NCBI GenBank assembly: GCA_024364805.1
Contig: CM044525.1
Span: 24,850,153 to 24,871,924 of the forward strand
Direction of reading: 5' to 3'
DNA from: Euprymna scolopes
Lineage: Eukaryota > Mollusca > Cephalopoda > Sepiida > Sepiolidae
DNA length: 21,772 bases
The notes under the pieces: model-generated
Told to the model about the DNA's origin: nothing
Databases searched by the model: none
The model's input: the letters and a program-made list of their open reading frames with translations, nothing else
Made by a program: the position numbers and the translations under genes
In this document: positions 1 to 9,624 of the stretch, piece by piece
How the letters are laid out: every line of letters begins with the position of its first letter
Position numbering within the stretch: the stretch's first letter is position 1

Positions 1-556
1 ATATAATCATCCATTAAAATATACCTCCAAATGTACCTCCAAAAATATAATCATCCAGTTAAAAAGAAATAAGAAAATGTAAGAAATCTTTTAATCTGTA
101 TTATATTTCTCCTAGTCTATTTCTCTGTGTGTCCGTTACACTTTTTCTCCAAAACTACTGAGTCGATCTGGTTGAAATTTTGTATGGACATTTATTATAA
201 CAATGTGCAATGAACTAAGTTTTATGATATCTGTTCAATACACAGTTAAGGAGTAATACGGATTAGTATTTAATGCAAGAATGAGTACAAATTTAGCCAT
301 ATTCAACTATCAGTTTGGCATAAAGCACTCATTCAACGTCAACACAACAGGCTATAAGTTTTGCCGGTTAAAAAATAGACAAAAATGTCTAGTTAGACCA
401 TAATGCAATAGTAACCACGTAAACAAAATGCAGCAATCTCCAATCACTGCCTTTCAAGGTCAAACAACGATAATAATGTATTTCTTGATTAAACTATTTT
501 TATTTTACACATTAGTAAAAATAAAAAAAAATCAATGATTTAAAGTTAATTAATAT
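1..556. other. AT-rich stretch without a gene
   Basis: No coding region is supported here. The stretch is AT-rich. The first 60 bases hold two near-identical copies of ATAATCATCCA followed by A-rich DNA. From about 113 to 190 there is a phrase (TCTCTGTGTGTCCGTTACAC, then an 'aaactactgagtcgatctgg' type motif) that reads like a fragment of an interspersed repeat rather than unique DNA. I could not set its ends. Confidence 0.5.
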
Positions 557-1551
557 GGTGCTTGTGCGTTATAATTGAATATATAAAAATGTGTTTTGAA
601 ACACTATTATATACTGATGCGTCATGTCGAAATTAGTAAAAAAAAAAAATTGGGTGCTTCTATATTATAATAACGAAAAAGCATTGAATTTCCAGTAAAA
701 CAAATGGCACCTAAGTAATTGCCATGCCGCAAATAGTAACATATCAAAAAATTATGGAAAACGATAAGGTAGAAAAATAATTTTTCATGAAAAAAGACAT
801 TTGTAAAATTTCTACCGATTTGAGTTGGAGAGTTAACAGGAGTGATTGTTTTCAATTTCTCACAAATTCAATCAGTTATTTTTTTATATAAAAAAATCAA
901 AATTCAAACAGTTAAAAATGTTATTTTTTTCACAAATTATGTATAAATGTTGTTTATTTTTGTTTTCTAAATAAATTCTGTCTGCTATCAACTGAGGTAC
1001 TTCCCCTTTTACGTCACGTGATCCAACACATCTGACCTAGTATGCACTCTTTTACCTTTATCGAAAAAGGTTTTTGATTAATACTTATTTTTCTACCAAA
1101 TCATTTTCCGTAATTTTTGGATATGTTACTACTAGGCACCATTTGTTTTATTTGAAATTCAATATTTTTTCGTTATTATAATTTTTAAATACGAAAAGTG
1201 ATAAAAATTCTGCTAGAACTATATTTGACCCCCCCCCCCCAAAAAAGAAAAAAGGCATCGTCATTATCGTTTATTCTCGATCAGCCATTTTCTAATTTGA
1301 AATCGCAAAAATTAACTGAAAACAGGGGAGATAAGTCAGTTTGTCATATGAAATAGGGCGCAATAATAGAAACAGATAAAGCTGCATTATTCAGTAAATT
1401 TTATTTTATTTTTTGTAATCATTTTTCTACTGTATCATTTTTGATTTTTTTTTTTTTTTTACTAATTTCGATATAACACGTATTTATGTAATAGTGTTTT
1501 TACTTAAAACACATTTAAAAAAAAAAAATCCAATTATAATGCATAAGTACC
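557..1551. mobile_element. Non-autonomous foldback DNA transposon, 8-bp TSD
   Basis: The ends are inverted repeats. The left end starts GGTGCTTGTGCGTTATAATT and the reverse complement of the right end starts GGTACTTATGCATTATAATT. The similarity continues inward for about 100 bases on each side (557-650 against 1455-1551). The element is flanked by ATTAATAT (549-556) and ATTAACAT (1552-1559), which match at 7 of 8 positions and look like an aged 8-bp target duplication. No transposase is present, so it depended on a partner in trans. A related element (653-1223) lies inside it. The motif GGGGAGATAAGTCAGTTT at 1325-1342 is nearly identical to one in the element at 5154-5622. An 8-bp duplication fits hAT, P, Merlin or Zisupton/KDZ elements; the termini do not let me choose. 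Confidence 0.7.
653..1223. mobile_element. Nested foldback element, related to 8117-8606
   Basis: Bases 665-790 and 1083-1185 are long inverted copies of each other. Both contain the phrases ACAAATGGYRCC, AGTAACATATC and GGTAGAAAAATAA. The left terminus GGTGCTTCTATATTATAATA resembles the left terminus of the element at 8117 (GGCGCTTCTACACTATTGGG). The two elements also share internal phrases such as 'gaaaacgataaggtagaaaa'. The right terminus near 1223 is decayed and no clean target duplication is visible, so the ends are approximate. The element sits inside the outer arms of 557-1551, so it either inserted there or forms one large compound foldback. Confidence 0.5.
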
Positions 1552-1703
1552 ATTAACATTAATCTCAATTTGGAAGAAAAAGAAAAAGAAAAAAAAAAAC
1601 GAAATTTGTGAGATATTAAAAAATGAATAAAAATCTTATCAGAAAGACCCAGTCTTCAACGTGTACAAGAACCGACATGTCTTGCTGCTCCGTTATCAAC
1701 ATT

Positions 1704-2138
1704 TCAGTTGTAATTTGTACAGGACGTGAATATAACACACAGACACACACCCACACATATACGCGTGTAAAATTGAGTTTGCCATCTATTTCGACATATG
1801 AGGTTCACACAACAACTAACTTGTTCGAAATCCACACGGATGAATTGTTTATAGAGGTGAATGATTGTGTAGAACCATCCACACTTTTGGGGACAACTGC
1901 TGATCTCAGTCGGTGCAATTGATTGCCACGGACAGAGCAGACAGTAGACCTTAAATTTTACATCAAAGTTTTCTTTCTCCTTAACGAAAACGAAGAAAGC
2001 ATCCCTCCCAGTGATTATAAAGTGGTCCCAGATACAAACCTGGGAATTTCTACATCCTGGTGCAGTACATACAGTGCCTAGTATTCCTAAATGATCACAC
2101 ATCTGGTAATAGCCGTATAAAAGAAGTTTGTCTGGCAT
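1704..2138 (-). other. Unrecognised open frame, probably not a gene
   Basis: A 144-codon open frame lies on the minus strand in an island (about 1620-2140) that is less AT-rich than its surroundings. The product would be cysteine-rich. Its last 20 or so residues come from a GT/CA-rich simple repeat (1735-1765), which argues against a real C-terminus. I recognise no domain. A plus-strand frame of 99 codons (1623-1922) overlaps it, so openness on both strands may only reflect base composition. It could be a decayed repeat or, less likely, a single exon. No start context, signal peptide or splice structure makes it convincing. Confidence 0.12.
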
Positions 2139-2911
2139 TTTTTACTATGTATACATAATGCATAAATAAGTACAAGAATTTAATAAAACATGTTGAAAAA
2201 CACTTCAAGAAGAGTTAAAAACACATTTATTTTTCAGAAAGGAAACACAAATCAAATGGATTGTCCTTAATCCATGGAGTTTCGAAAGAAATACTTTCCT
2301 TCTCATCAGAGAAGAGGAGTTAGAAAAATGCAGAATCAGATTTTGCTTGCAAAGTATTTAATGAAACTGCAACTATGGAGTAGATCATACTGGTGCAAAA
2401 ATGAAAAGCAGTGAAGCAGGGGGAGTGGGGAAAAAATGAACAATGATTTCACGTAAGTGGATGTTCAAATAAATGACAAATGGAAGATCCAAAGATGGTA
2501 AAATCCAAAATGTTGGTAAAAGTAGAGGATCCAGATGTAAAAAATATCTTCCGAAGTAATCCAAAAGACAAAATTCCGTTAAATAATTCACAAATGGGTA
2601 CGAGAAGAAAAAGTGAGTCTGAGATATTATTATAAAATAAAAGATAAATTCTCGGGAGAATGAAGAAATGTCTCTACCAAACTCCTCTCTCATTTTTTTA
2701 TCTATAGATTGAAAATTGATGTATAGGAGATTGTGACCTGTAGAACAAATTTTATTTGGTCTTTAGCCCGTAAAAAAAAACTGTTAAGGAGTCCAAATTG
2801 AAAAAAAAAAAAATCGGAACATGGCAGGCATAAGTCAACTAAAATTGCTCTTCTATGCATGTGTAAATATACATTTATAAGTTAAACAACATTATTTTTT
2901 ATATGTGTATT
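2139..2911. other. AT-rich stretch without a gene
   Basis: No supported gene. The phrase CCTTAATCCATGGAGTTTC at 2266-2284 recurs as CCTTAATCCATGGGTTTTC near 4733, hinting at a short dispersed repeat. A 102-codon minus-strand frame at 2385-2693 is hydrophobic and of low complexity and is treated as chance. Confidence 0.4.
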
Positions 2912-2985
2912 GATTTAAGTCAGATGGTAATGACTAATGCTGGAGAGCTATATGTTTCTGTTTCGATTCTAGCTCATGGCAACCA
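2912..2985 (+). repeat. Weak tRNA-like SINE head
   Basis: The phrase GTCAGATGGTAATGACTAA resembles a pol III A box. About 40 bases further on, GTTTCGATTCTAGC resembles a B box (consensus GGTTCGANTCC). The spacing fits a tRNA-derived SINE promoter. I cannot fold a full cloverleaf or define a tail, so this is a decayed head at best. Confidence 0.3.
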
Positions 2986-3077
2986 AGTCATATTTTTAAA
3001 AAACTTTTGAAACCAATACTATATACTAGATACAATAATAAAATCAAGATAACATATTAACATAAATAAATATATAT

Positions 3078-3291
3078 AAATACGAAATTTGCATGAATTA
3101 TAATAACATATTAAAGTGTATATTATGACTGGGTCACGCCGGGCAACCACTATTATACACTACAATATAATAATCAATAGAGAATTGGTACTTTAATTAT
3201 AATAATAAATACAAAATCTACATAAATTAAAATATCATATTTAAGTCTATTTTATGACTGGGCAACGCCGGGTTGCCTGCTAGTATATATA
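3078..3291. repeat. Two direct copies of a CGCCGGG repeat
   Basis: Bases 3078-3150 and 3207-3281 are diverged direct copies, about 129 bases apart. Each ends in a phrase of the form GACTGGGYAACGCCGGG. The second continues into TTGCCTGCTAGTATATAT. Read on the minus strand it becomes ACTAGCAGGCAACCCGGCG, which matches the left edges of the repeats at 13403 and 18292. This is therefore a third and fourth copy of that module, in the opposite orientation. Confidence 0.6.
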
Positions 3292-3349
3292 TCCCCATAC
3301 GATTGCTCTTGCTCCCGTCTCTTTTTTAGATTTTATTATTAAGGAAAAC

Positions 3350-3500
3350 AAATTACTAAAAAAATAAATCCCTCGATTCCAATTTTGATGAGTGAGGGCG
3401 AAACATGTCCATTGACTCGTTTTGATTCTTTTTTTATTCCCTACTTTTATTTTTTAGTCGCTATCCATTTCCCTTTTCTCCTCAGTATTTTTTTTTTTTT
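3350..3500 (+). repeat. SINE/LINE tail-like fragment
   Basis: The phrase CCCTCGATTCCAATTTTGAT is followed by GAGTGAGGGCGAAACATGTC. The CCCTC and GAGGG blocks can pair, and GCGAAACATGTC resembles the GCCGAAACGTC phrase in the SINEs at 11596 and 11161. I read it as a fragment of an old retroelement tail. There is no coding content, and the ends are not defined. Confidence 0.35.
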
Positions 3501-3581
3501 TAATATAAAATGAATTCCGAAGGAATACGTCTTACCTTCATGATTGCCTTAATAAAGTTTTGTACCCCCAAGAAAATCATG

Positions 3582-3583
<2 letters not shown>

Positions 3584-3648
<65 letters not shown>
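3584..3648. repeat. (TA)n microsatellite, 65 bp
   Basis: An uninterrupted alternating AT run. Frames reading Ile-Tyr repeats on both strands are artefacts of this tract. Shorter (TA)n runs flank the palindrome downstream, at 4152-4175 and 4491-4513. Confidence 0.98.
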
Positions 3649-3650
<2 letters not shown>

Positions 3651-3686
3651 ATAGCTGCGTGTGTAATTATGTTGCAAGGATAGTCT

Positions 3687-3756
3687 TCGACTTCTGGTTC
3701 GTTGACTGTCATGGCTCTTGTGGGCTGCGACATTGTTTGGCTGTGAAATTTATTAT
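3687..3756 (+). repeat. First copy of a SINE-tail segment
   Basis: This segment (TTCGACTTCTGGTTCGTTGA, then a GTCATGGCTCTTGTGGGCTG block) is repeated at 4079-4151 with few differences and ends at the same 'tttattat(g)tatat' boundary. It looks like the 3' part of the SINE whose tRNA-like head is at 3966, here without its own head. Confidence 0.7.
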
Positions 3757-3959
3757 ATATAATCTCTCACATTCTGAAAATCCTATCATAAGTTACTCGC
3801 TTGGTTAGCATTGCTGGATGGCATCGTCCTTTCGAGTTAAAACTCCTACTTGTGAGACATTGGCTTAGGGTTATTAGCTGGTTGAAGATGAAGTAGGCTC
3901 ATTTCATAGTCGGATTTTGACGCGGTTTGCTTGATCTGTGTGGGTTAATAGAAATTCTT

Positions 3960-4151
3960 GTGTGCGGGGCGTTTGCTCAGTTGGTAGAGTGCTTGCCTCG
4001 CATGCAAGAGACTCTGGTTTTGAATCTTGAGTTCGGATGTGTCTAACTGATGAGCTCAAATGAGGGTGAAACTTTAATCTTGGACTTCCGGTTCGTTGAC
4101 TGTCATGGCTCTTGTGGGCTGTGACGTTGTTTGGCTGTGGAATTTATTATG
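3960..4151 (+). mobile_element. tRNA-Ala-headed SINE
   Basis: The head at 3966-4037 reads like tRNA-Ala. There is a GCTC/GAGT D-arm around AGTTGGTA. A perfect 5-bp anticodon stem (CTTGC/GCAAG) encloses the 7-base loop CTCGCAT with anticodon CGC. A B-box-like GGTTTTGAATC lies at 4016-4026. The 3' side does not pair with GGGGCGT, so this is not a working tRNA gene. The body (4079-4151) matches 3687-3756. The element ends in (TA)n. Pol III transcription from the internal boxes would be expected for the family. Confidence 0.6.
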
Positions 4152-4226
4152 TATATATATATATATATATATATTTACCAGTGGTGAAAAAACCGGACTA
4201 GCGTGCTCAATGTGTAGCCAGAGCAG

Positions 4227-4495
4227 TATATAGGAAATTTATTACTGTGAGTCCAGAATGAGTTTACATATTGTTTCAGCTAGGGGAAAATCCTCAAAAA
4301 GAAGAGGAAATATCCAACTAGCATCGTCAGAATTCATAGATGGAGTCCATCTATGAATTCTGACAATGCTAGTTGGATATTTCCATGAATTCTGACGATG
4401 CTAGTTGGATATTTCCTCTTCTTTTTGAGGATTTTCCCCTAGCTGAAACAATATGTAAACTCATTCTGGACTCACAGTAATAAATTTCCTATATA
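4227..4495. repeat. 111-bp perfect inverted repeat with nested palindrome
   Basis: Bases 4227-4337 are the exact reverse complement of 4385-4495 (111 of 111 by my reading), with a 47-base spacer. A second palindrome, 4306-4384, is centred on 4345. It is perfect except for one pair (4325/4365) and shares the inner half of the left arm. The phrase ATGAATTCTGACRATGCTAG therefore occurs twice in direct orientation (from 4353 and from 4385) and once inverted. (TA)n tracts lie close to both sides. No coding content is seen. Such perfection implies a very recent event, gene-conversion upkeep, or an artefact. Confidence 0.95.
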
Positions 4496-4513
4496 TATAT
4501 ATATATATATATA

Positions 4514-5145
4514 ATTTAAATGAAATACTGAAATGCTGTAGGATTACATATTGTATAATATTGTAAAAATATTAATATCAATATTTACAAGACAATCCCA
4601 AGCAGATAAAGAAAGCTCAATATGCGAGATAGAGCAATTTTATAAATGGAAATTCTGGAGTAAATTATTTAGAATTACAACAAAATTTATTGTTTGACAA
4701 AGGAGTACAAATAATTATTAAAATTTTTTTCCTTAATCCATGGGTTTTCAGTGAATGACTTATCTCATTGGAGGAAATGTTGTTAGCAAAATAGATGTGG
4801 GTAATTATAAATTTTGCTGTTTTGCACATAAATTGTAACTTAAAATTGAAATGATGGCGGTAAAAGGATACTCAAACTTGAAATAATAAGGATACAGAAA
4901 CAGTTATAAAATTTAATGAACACTAGCATATTCAAGAATGAATTGGTTTTTTTTTAATAGCATATTCCAGGCTGAAAAGTAAAATCCAAGTCATGTATAT
5001 TTGGTAATTCATTATTTTCAATGTCATAGAATGCTTTCAAATGTCCTTTAAATAACTCAATATTTGTATAGGCAAAATACTGGAATGAATGAACTGAAAA
5101 GCAGTTTTTTGTGTACATAAAAATTGACGATAAATTTCTTCTCTA
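4514..5145. other. AT-rich stretch without a gene
   Basis: Low-complexity AT-rich DNA. I see no coding frame of note and no clear element ends. The phrase CCTTAATCCATGGGTTTTC near 4733 echoes 2266-2284. Confidence 0.5.
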
Positions 5146-5153
5146 GTTAATTT

Positions 5154-5622
5154 GCTACTTGTACAGTTTAATCAAGACATTAAAAAAATGAAAATATCGA
5201 AAAAAGGTTATATTGTACGTATCCATTTTGAACTGAAGATCTCCGAAAAAAAATTTCACTTAATTTGATTGAGTATTTTTTTTTTACAGTGGAAAAAAAA
5301 AAACGTTTTTATGAGAGCGCGTTGAAGGCAGACATTTTGGAATTTTAAAAATTTTGTTCGGAGTTTAGAACACGCCATGGGGAGATAACTCAGTTTAAAG
5401 CGCCGACACTCCCTACCCATCTTTATTTCTAACTTTTCTTCCTAAAAATCGAACCTTTTGCTCGGTATCATAACAAATTGTTTTTCACTGTAAAACAAAA
5501 ACTACTTGATGAAATTCAATGAAATTCTTTTTTAAGAACTTCATTCCATAACGGATACGTACAATTTAAACATTTTTCGACATTTTCATTTTTTAATGTC
5601 TTGATTAAACTGTACAAGTACC
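5154..5622. mobile_element. 469-bp foldback MITE with perfect 8-bp TSD
   Basis: The left end GCTACTTGTACAGTTTAATC and the inverted right end GGTACTTGTACAGTTTAATC match at 19 of 20 positions. The arms continue with high similarity for about 70 bases (5154-5225 against 5554-5622). Both flanks carry GTTAATTT (5146-5153 and 5623-5630), a perfect 8-bp target duplication. There is no transposase. GGGGAGATAACTCAGTTT at 5379-5396 sits near the middle and matches 1325-1342 in the outer element at 557-1551 at 17 of 18 bases. The perfect duplication suggests it is younger than that copy. Confidence 0.9.
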
Positions 5623-5644
5623 GTTAATTTATATCAAATTAATA

Positions 5645-5985
5645 TCAGGTTAAGAAGAAAGTTCTTGCAGTTTTTAACTTTTAAATTCAGACGCGCATAT
5701 CAAACAAAAAATTTATTGATCAAAATAAGCACCATCAGAATTAACTCACTTTTGCCAACGCAAAACAAGTTTATTTATGCTAGTAACGTAAAAATCTTGC
5801 ACTCTGGTGGCAATGAAGTCGCTGAAGCCGTTTTTGATATTGCTTAGGTTTTTGAAGCATTTCTCACACAGAAAGCTGTCAAGATATTTGAAAAAGTGGT
5901 AGTCAGTAGGTGAGAGGTCTGGAGAGTATGGCGGATGAGACAGACTTTCATAGCCCAATTCATTTAACTGCAAAAAATGTCAGTG
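5645..5985 (-). pseudogene. Mariner transposase 3' fragment with terminal repeat
   Basis: The minus strand encodes the C-terminal part of a mariner-family transposase, a DDE-type cut-and-paste enzyme. It reads LNELGYESLSHPPYSPDL, then SPTDYHFFKYLD, and ends FYVTSINKLVLRWQK. The aspartate in PTDYHFF corresponds to the third catalytic residue of the DD34D family. An in-frame stop follows RWQK, and VNSDGAYFD continues beyond it, so the frame is broken there. The terminal repeat TCAGGTTAAGAAGAAAGTTC starts at 5645, right after a TA target at 5643-5644. The catalytic N-terminal two thirds are missing. The truncation meets a different repeat at about 5986. Confidence 0.88.
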
Positions 5986-6195
5986 AAAAAAAAAAAACGA
6001 CCCTCCTAGTAGAAAAATGCCCAGTTGAGGGTGAAGAAATTAATGTTTTTAGCCAATTTTTCGATATTTGTCGTCAGAAAAGTCGAGCTTCAAAATGATA
6101 ACGATCTTGTGAAAATCTGTCACCTCTGTTGAAAGTTTTAGGCAAACATACATACGTACATATATTTAAACAGACAGGTGTGATTTATATTATAG
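5986..6195 (+). repeat. Copy of the 13650-13884 repeat module
   Basis: From about 5999, CCTCCTAGTAGAAAAATGCC leads into a roughly 190-base stretch that matches 13656-13884 closely. It includes GATATTTGTCGTC, TGTCACCTCTGTTGAAA, a CATA-rich tract and the ending CAGACAGG, then ATTTATATTATAGATA. It abuts the broken end of the mariner relic, so it may have inserted into that element and removed its 5' part. Confidence 0.8.
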
Positions 6196-6947
6196 ATAAA
6201 TAGATAGATATGTGTGCTAGATTTCTTTTTATCCTAAATGCTTTGTAATTATGCACAATGTAAAAAATATGCATAAATAGAACTAAGTGTAATGGTTAAA
6301 TGAAACCAATCATTCAATAAGAAACAATACAGAATAAATAATTAATTAATGAAAGTTAGTTTTTCAAAGAAATATGCAAATTAATTAACCATTATGAAGT
6401 CACTCGTGTATCCATGGCTGAGTATATTAAAAAGTTTGTTTAAATAAGTTTGAAATGGAAAAAGTAGGCTTTTAATATCAAATGTGACAAAAAAACTATA
6501 GGTGTATAGACAGAGATGTAGAGAGAAGATATATCGACTGGTTTCTTAATTCATGACGAAGTTGAGAGCGTGGGTTGAAACAGCTTTCTCTAGCAAGTCA
6601 AAAAACATGTATAATAGTTATGACTCTGGAACAATTATATACGTTTTAAATAACAATATTTTATTAACCAAAAGAAAATCATTTTTAGTGTTTAGATGTG
6701 CAAGTCAAAGTTTTTTTTGATTGTGCTCTGTCTCCTCACGTGGAGGAAATTAAAAGGATTGGAGTCCATTAATGATATGATGAGATGCGTGTTATAAGGC
6801 AAAGATTTGGGAACATCCTTTGAGTGGGGAAAGAATATTACTTGATTGTGAATCCATGGCTGATAGTTTTTAAATGACTAAAGAAATCCTTCACGACTGA
6901 GGAAGGTATCAAGTTAGCGTAATTTAATGACAAAAACTGAACGGAGG
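6196..6947. other. Stretch without a gene
   Basis: AT-rich DNA with no supported coding frame. ATCCATGGCTGA occurs at about 6411 and again at about 6852. I could not define an element around it. Confidence 0.45.
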
Positions 6948-6954
6948 TGCAATA

Positions 6955-7975
6955 CTAGGTGTGTCAGAAACTTTGTGAAAAATATTGAATAATTCGACCC
7001 TCTGTCTTTCCAAGCTTATAACTACTCGAAAAATGTAATTCAAACCCTAATTCTTTTTTTTAATTAAAGGAGCAAGGACCAATGTTTCATTTAAGAAGAA
7101 AAAAAAAAATACAACATGATTTAAAAAAAAAAAGGTTTTAAACTGCGGACTTTACAGATAAATTTCTAAAAAAAAAATACTTTTTTTGTTTTAAATTTGA
7201 ATATATTATTTATTGATCTTTTATCTGCAATTTTTGATATATAAAACTTTGGTGAGTAAATTAATTATTTACTTTTTAATAGACGTTTCAAAATAGGGAG
7301 GGGGCGTGAATTAATTCGACCCCCTGTCTTTTCAAGCTTATAACTACTCGAAAAATGTAATTCAAACCCTAATTGTTTTTTCAATTAAAGGAGCAAGGAC
7401 CAAGGTTTCATTAAAAAAAAGAAAAACAACAAAAAAACAAAAACAAACAACGTGGTTAAAAAAAAAGGTTTTAAACTTTGGACTTTACAGGTAAATTTCT
7501 AAAAAACACTTCTTTTTTGTTTTAAATTTGAATATATTATTTATTGATCTTTTATCTTCAATTTGTGATATATAAAACTTTGGTGAGTAAATTACTTATT
7601 TACTTTTTAATATACATTTCAAAATGGGGGGGGGCGTGAATTGAAAAAAACCTTTGTCTAAAATATTATATTCGGTTTATTGGAAAGATCATAAAATTTC
7701 ACATTGACCCTGGAAATATCGTAAAAATAGAATCAATAGAAAAATTTTGATAGATTTTTAAAGTTTAAAAATTGAAAAATACTGAACTCGTAAAATTCAA
7801 TTAATTTCATTACTGTTTTTTAAAAAATAAATAAATAAATAATATTTCTATTACTACAAATTTAAAATTTTTTAAATTTACAACTTTTAAAAGAGAAATT
7901 ACGAGTTTTTATATTTTATTCGCAGTTTCGTGCTCGGGGTGTCAAAAATTCCTACAAAAATTCTGATACACCTAG
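6955..7975. mobile_element. hAT-like non-autonomous element with internal tandem repeat
   Basis: The left end is CTAGGTGTGTCAGAA and the inverted right end is CTAGGTGTATCAGAA. TGCAATA flanks both sides (6948-6954 and 7976-7982), a 7-bp duplication. The TAGGTG start and the duplication size fit the hAT group loosely. No transposase is present. The interior is dominated by two head-to-tail copies of a roughly 325-bp unit (6991-7312 and 7313-7642). Each begins AATTCGACCCYCTGTCTTT and ends in a G-run followed by GGCGTGAATT. Confidence 0.8.
6991..7642 (+). repeat. Tandem duplication of a ~325-bp unit
   Basis: Unit 1 is 6991-7312 and unit 2 is 7313-7642. The offset is 322 at the start and 330 at the end, the difference coming from A-tract indels. 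Both share AGCTTATAACTACTCGAAAA, GGAGCAAGGACCAA and a GTGAGTAAATTA block. The copies are close in sequence, so the duplication is fairly young compared with the decayed elements nearby. Confidence 0.9.
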
Positions 7976-8116
7976 TGCAATAATACAGTGTAGATAAAAG
8001 TTTGTAAGCATAGACATGGGATTTTAAATATTCTCCTTCAAAAATAATCTAATGGGATTAAAGGTCAATTTCGTGAAACTATTCGATCATCAAATGTTTC
8101 TCTCAATAAATTGATC

Positions 8117-8606
8117 GGCGCTTCTACACTATTGGGACGAAATTTCAGAAATCGTAAACCTGAATTTCCCATGAAAACAATGCTATCTACGCATTCCTCG
8201 TATCTTTAAGATGATTATAAAATTACGATATATAATTATGATATAAAATTACGAAAATCGATAAGGTAGAAAATTATTTATTAAAGAAAAAAACAAACTA
8301 GAATTTGATGAAAACGATCGTAAGACACAGGCGAGTTCAAAAGGGAGGTAATTTTCCGGTTTGATTTAAACAAGATGGTGACAATTTTTCACCTGCTAAC
8401 ATGATTAAAGTTGTTTTTATTAATAATTCAGTAATATTCAAGTAATTTCGACTGTATAATTTGGAAACTACCATTGTAATTTATTAGAATTAAAAAAAAA
8501 AAAAAAAAATCAGTTGAAACCATTGCTTTTTTTTTTTTTTTTTTTTTTAAATTTGAAAACTCCATTTATCGACTACAAAGTCTCGTTCCAATTCTGTAGA
8601 AGCGCC
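8117..8606. mobile_element. 490-bp MITE with perfect 12-bp TIR and 8-bp TSD
   Basis: The left terminus GGCGCTTCTACA (8117-8128) is the exact inverse of TGTAGAAGCGCC (8595-8606). AATTGATC flanks both ends (8109-8116 and 8607-8614), a perfect 8-bp duplication. The similarity of the arms extends weakly inward (ATTGGGACGAAA against ATTGGAACGAGA). The interior has A- and T-tracts and the phrase GGGAGGTAATTTTCCGG at 8344-8360. There is no coding capacity. It is a relative of 653-1223. Confidence 0.92.
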
Positions 8607-8614
8607 AATTGATC

Positions 8615-9620
8615 GTATCATTTACAGATGTCAAACGTTACTCGGGTGTCAGTCTCTTCATGATGAATTGCCAAACCAAGCTGAACACAAAATAACTGAT
8701 AAAGAAAATAGAGTTGTCAATTTAAAGATTCAAAGTTGGTCGTCTCTAAAAAACAAACAAACAAAAAAAACAAACAATACTTATTTTTAGGAACGTTCGA
8801 AAACTAAGCACACTCAAATTTTTAACCTTTGAACCCCTGAATCAACTTGACCTTAGTCTTATATCAGCTTTTAATGAGTAGTGATTTATTCGAAGTTTGT
8901 TTGCCTTCGAAGTAGGATATGTTGATAACGTTTTAAAAGATTACAATTACAACATAAGTATTGGTGCGGGTGGTTTCACGATATATTTTTAAGTAAGAAA
9001 AAAAAACAAAAACAAAAAAAACAACAATGAAAAAACAAACAAAAAAACAAGCAAAAAAACAATGCTAACAAAATTAAAGGATTGTATTTTTGACACCCAA
9101 GAACGATCGTCATAAACTTTTCTAATCTCGGTGCAGTTCGACAATGAAGTTATTAAAATAAAATTAAATGAAAATATTATTTCCGATGTCAAATTATTTT
9201 AGTCAGAATTAGTTCAAAACAATTTATTTTATGTAAAAACAAAAAACAAAAACAAAAAAACACACACACACACACAAAAAAAACAAAAAAAAAAAAACGA
9301 AGAAAAATTCAAAAGAAGGAGACATGTTTATATCCGCCCAATTATTAATTTTAAAATAGACATTTTATGATCGTGGAATTAGAAAGCTTGGGTTTGGTTT
9401 ATACACATTGCCAGCATGAAATTTATTGGGCGAGTTTCTAACAGTAATTTGTTTTATTTTCTATTTTTAAATCATTATCAAGACTTCAAATATGTAGGTG
9501 TCAAATCGCGGCCATTTTTTTCTTGTTTTCACCTAACGTTCGATATTACTTGTTTTTTTTTTTTTGTTCGGTCCAAATAAACATGTTAATGAGTACTTGT
9601 TAAGATAGAGTCGACAGATG
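8615..9620. other. A-rich low-complexity stretch, no gene
   Basis: Three blocks of (A)nC-type repeats occur: 8749-8780, 8998-9063 and 9232-9298. The last contains a short (CA)n run. Between them the DNA is AT-rich with no supported gene or element end. A minus-strand frame at 8989-9192 only reads through the A-rich block. Confidence 0.6.
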
Positions 9621-9624
9621 GATT

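Noticed and set aside
2385-2693. 102-codon hydrophobic minus-strand frame
   Set aside because: Its Phe/Tyr/Leu-rich composition follows from AT-rich DNA, and there is no recognisable domain.
3385-3410. Possible hammerhead ribozyme core (TGATGAG … CGAAAC)
   Set aside because: Stem II would have only two weak pairs (G-C, T-G), and I could not find stems I and III. The phrase is better explained as a SINE/LINE tail block like the GCCGAAACGTC parts of the SINEs nearby.
3500-3808. Overlapping open frames on both strands
   Set aside because: They are mostly Ile-Tyr runs from the (TA)n tract at 3584-3648.
3966-4037. Functional tRNA-Ala (anticodon CGC)
   Set aside because: The anticodon arm is good, but the acceptor 3' strand does not pair and the B box deviates. 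A SINE-type body follows.
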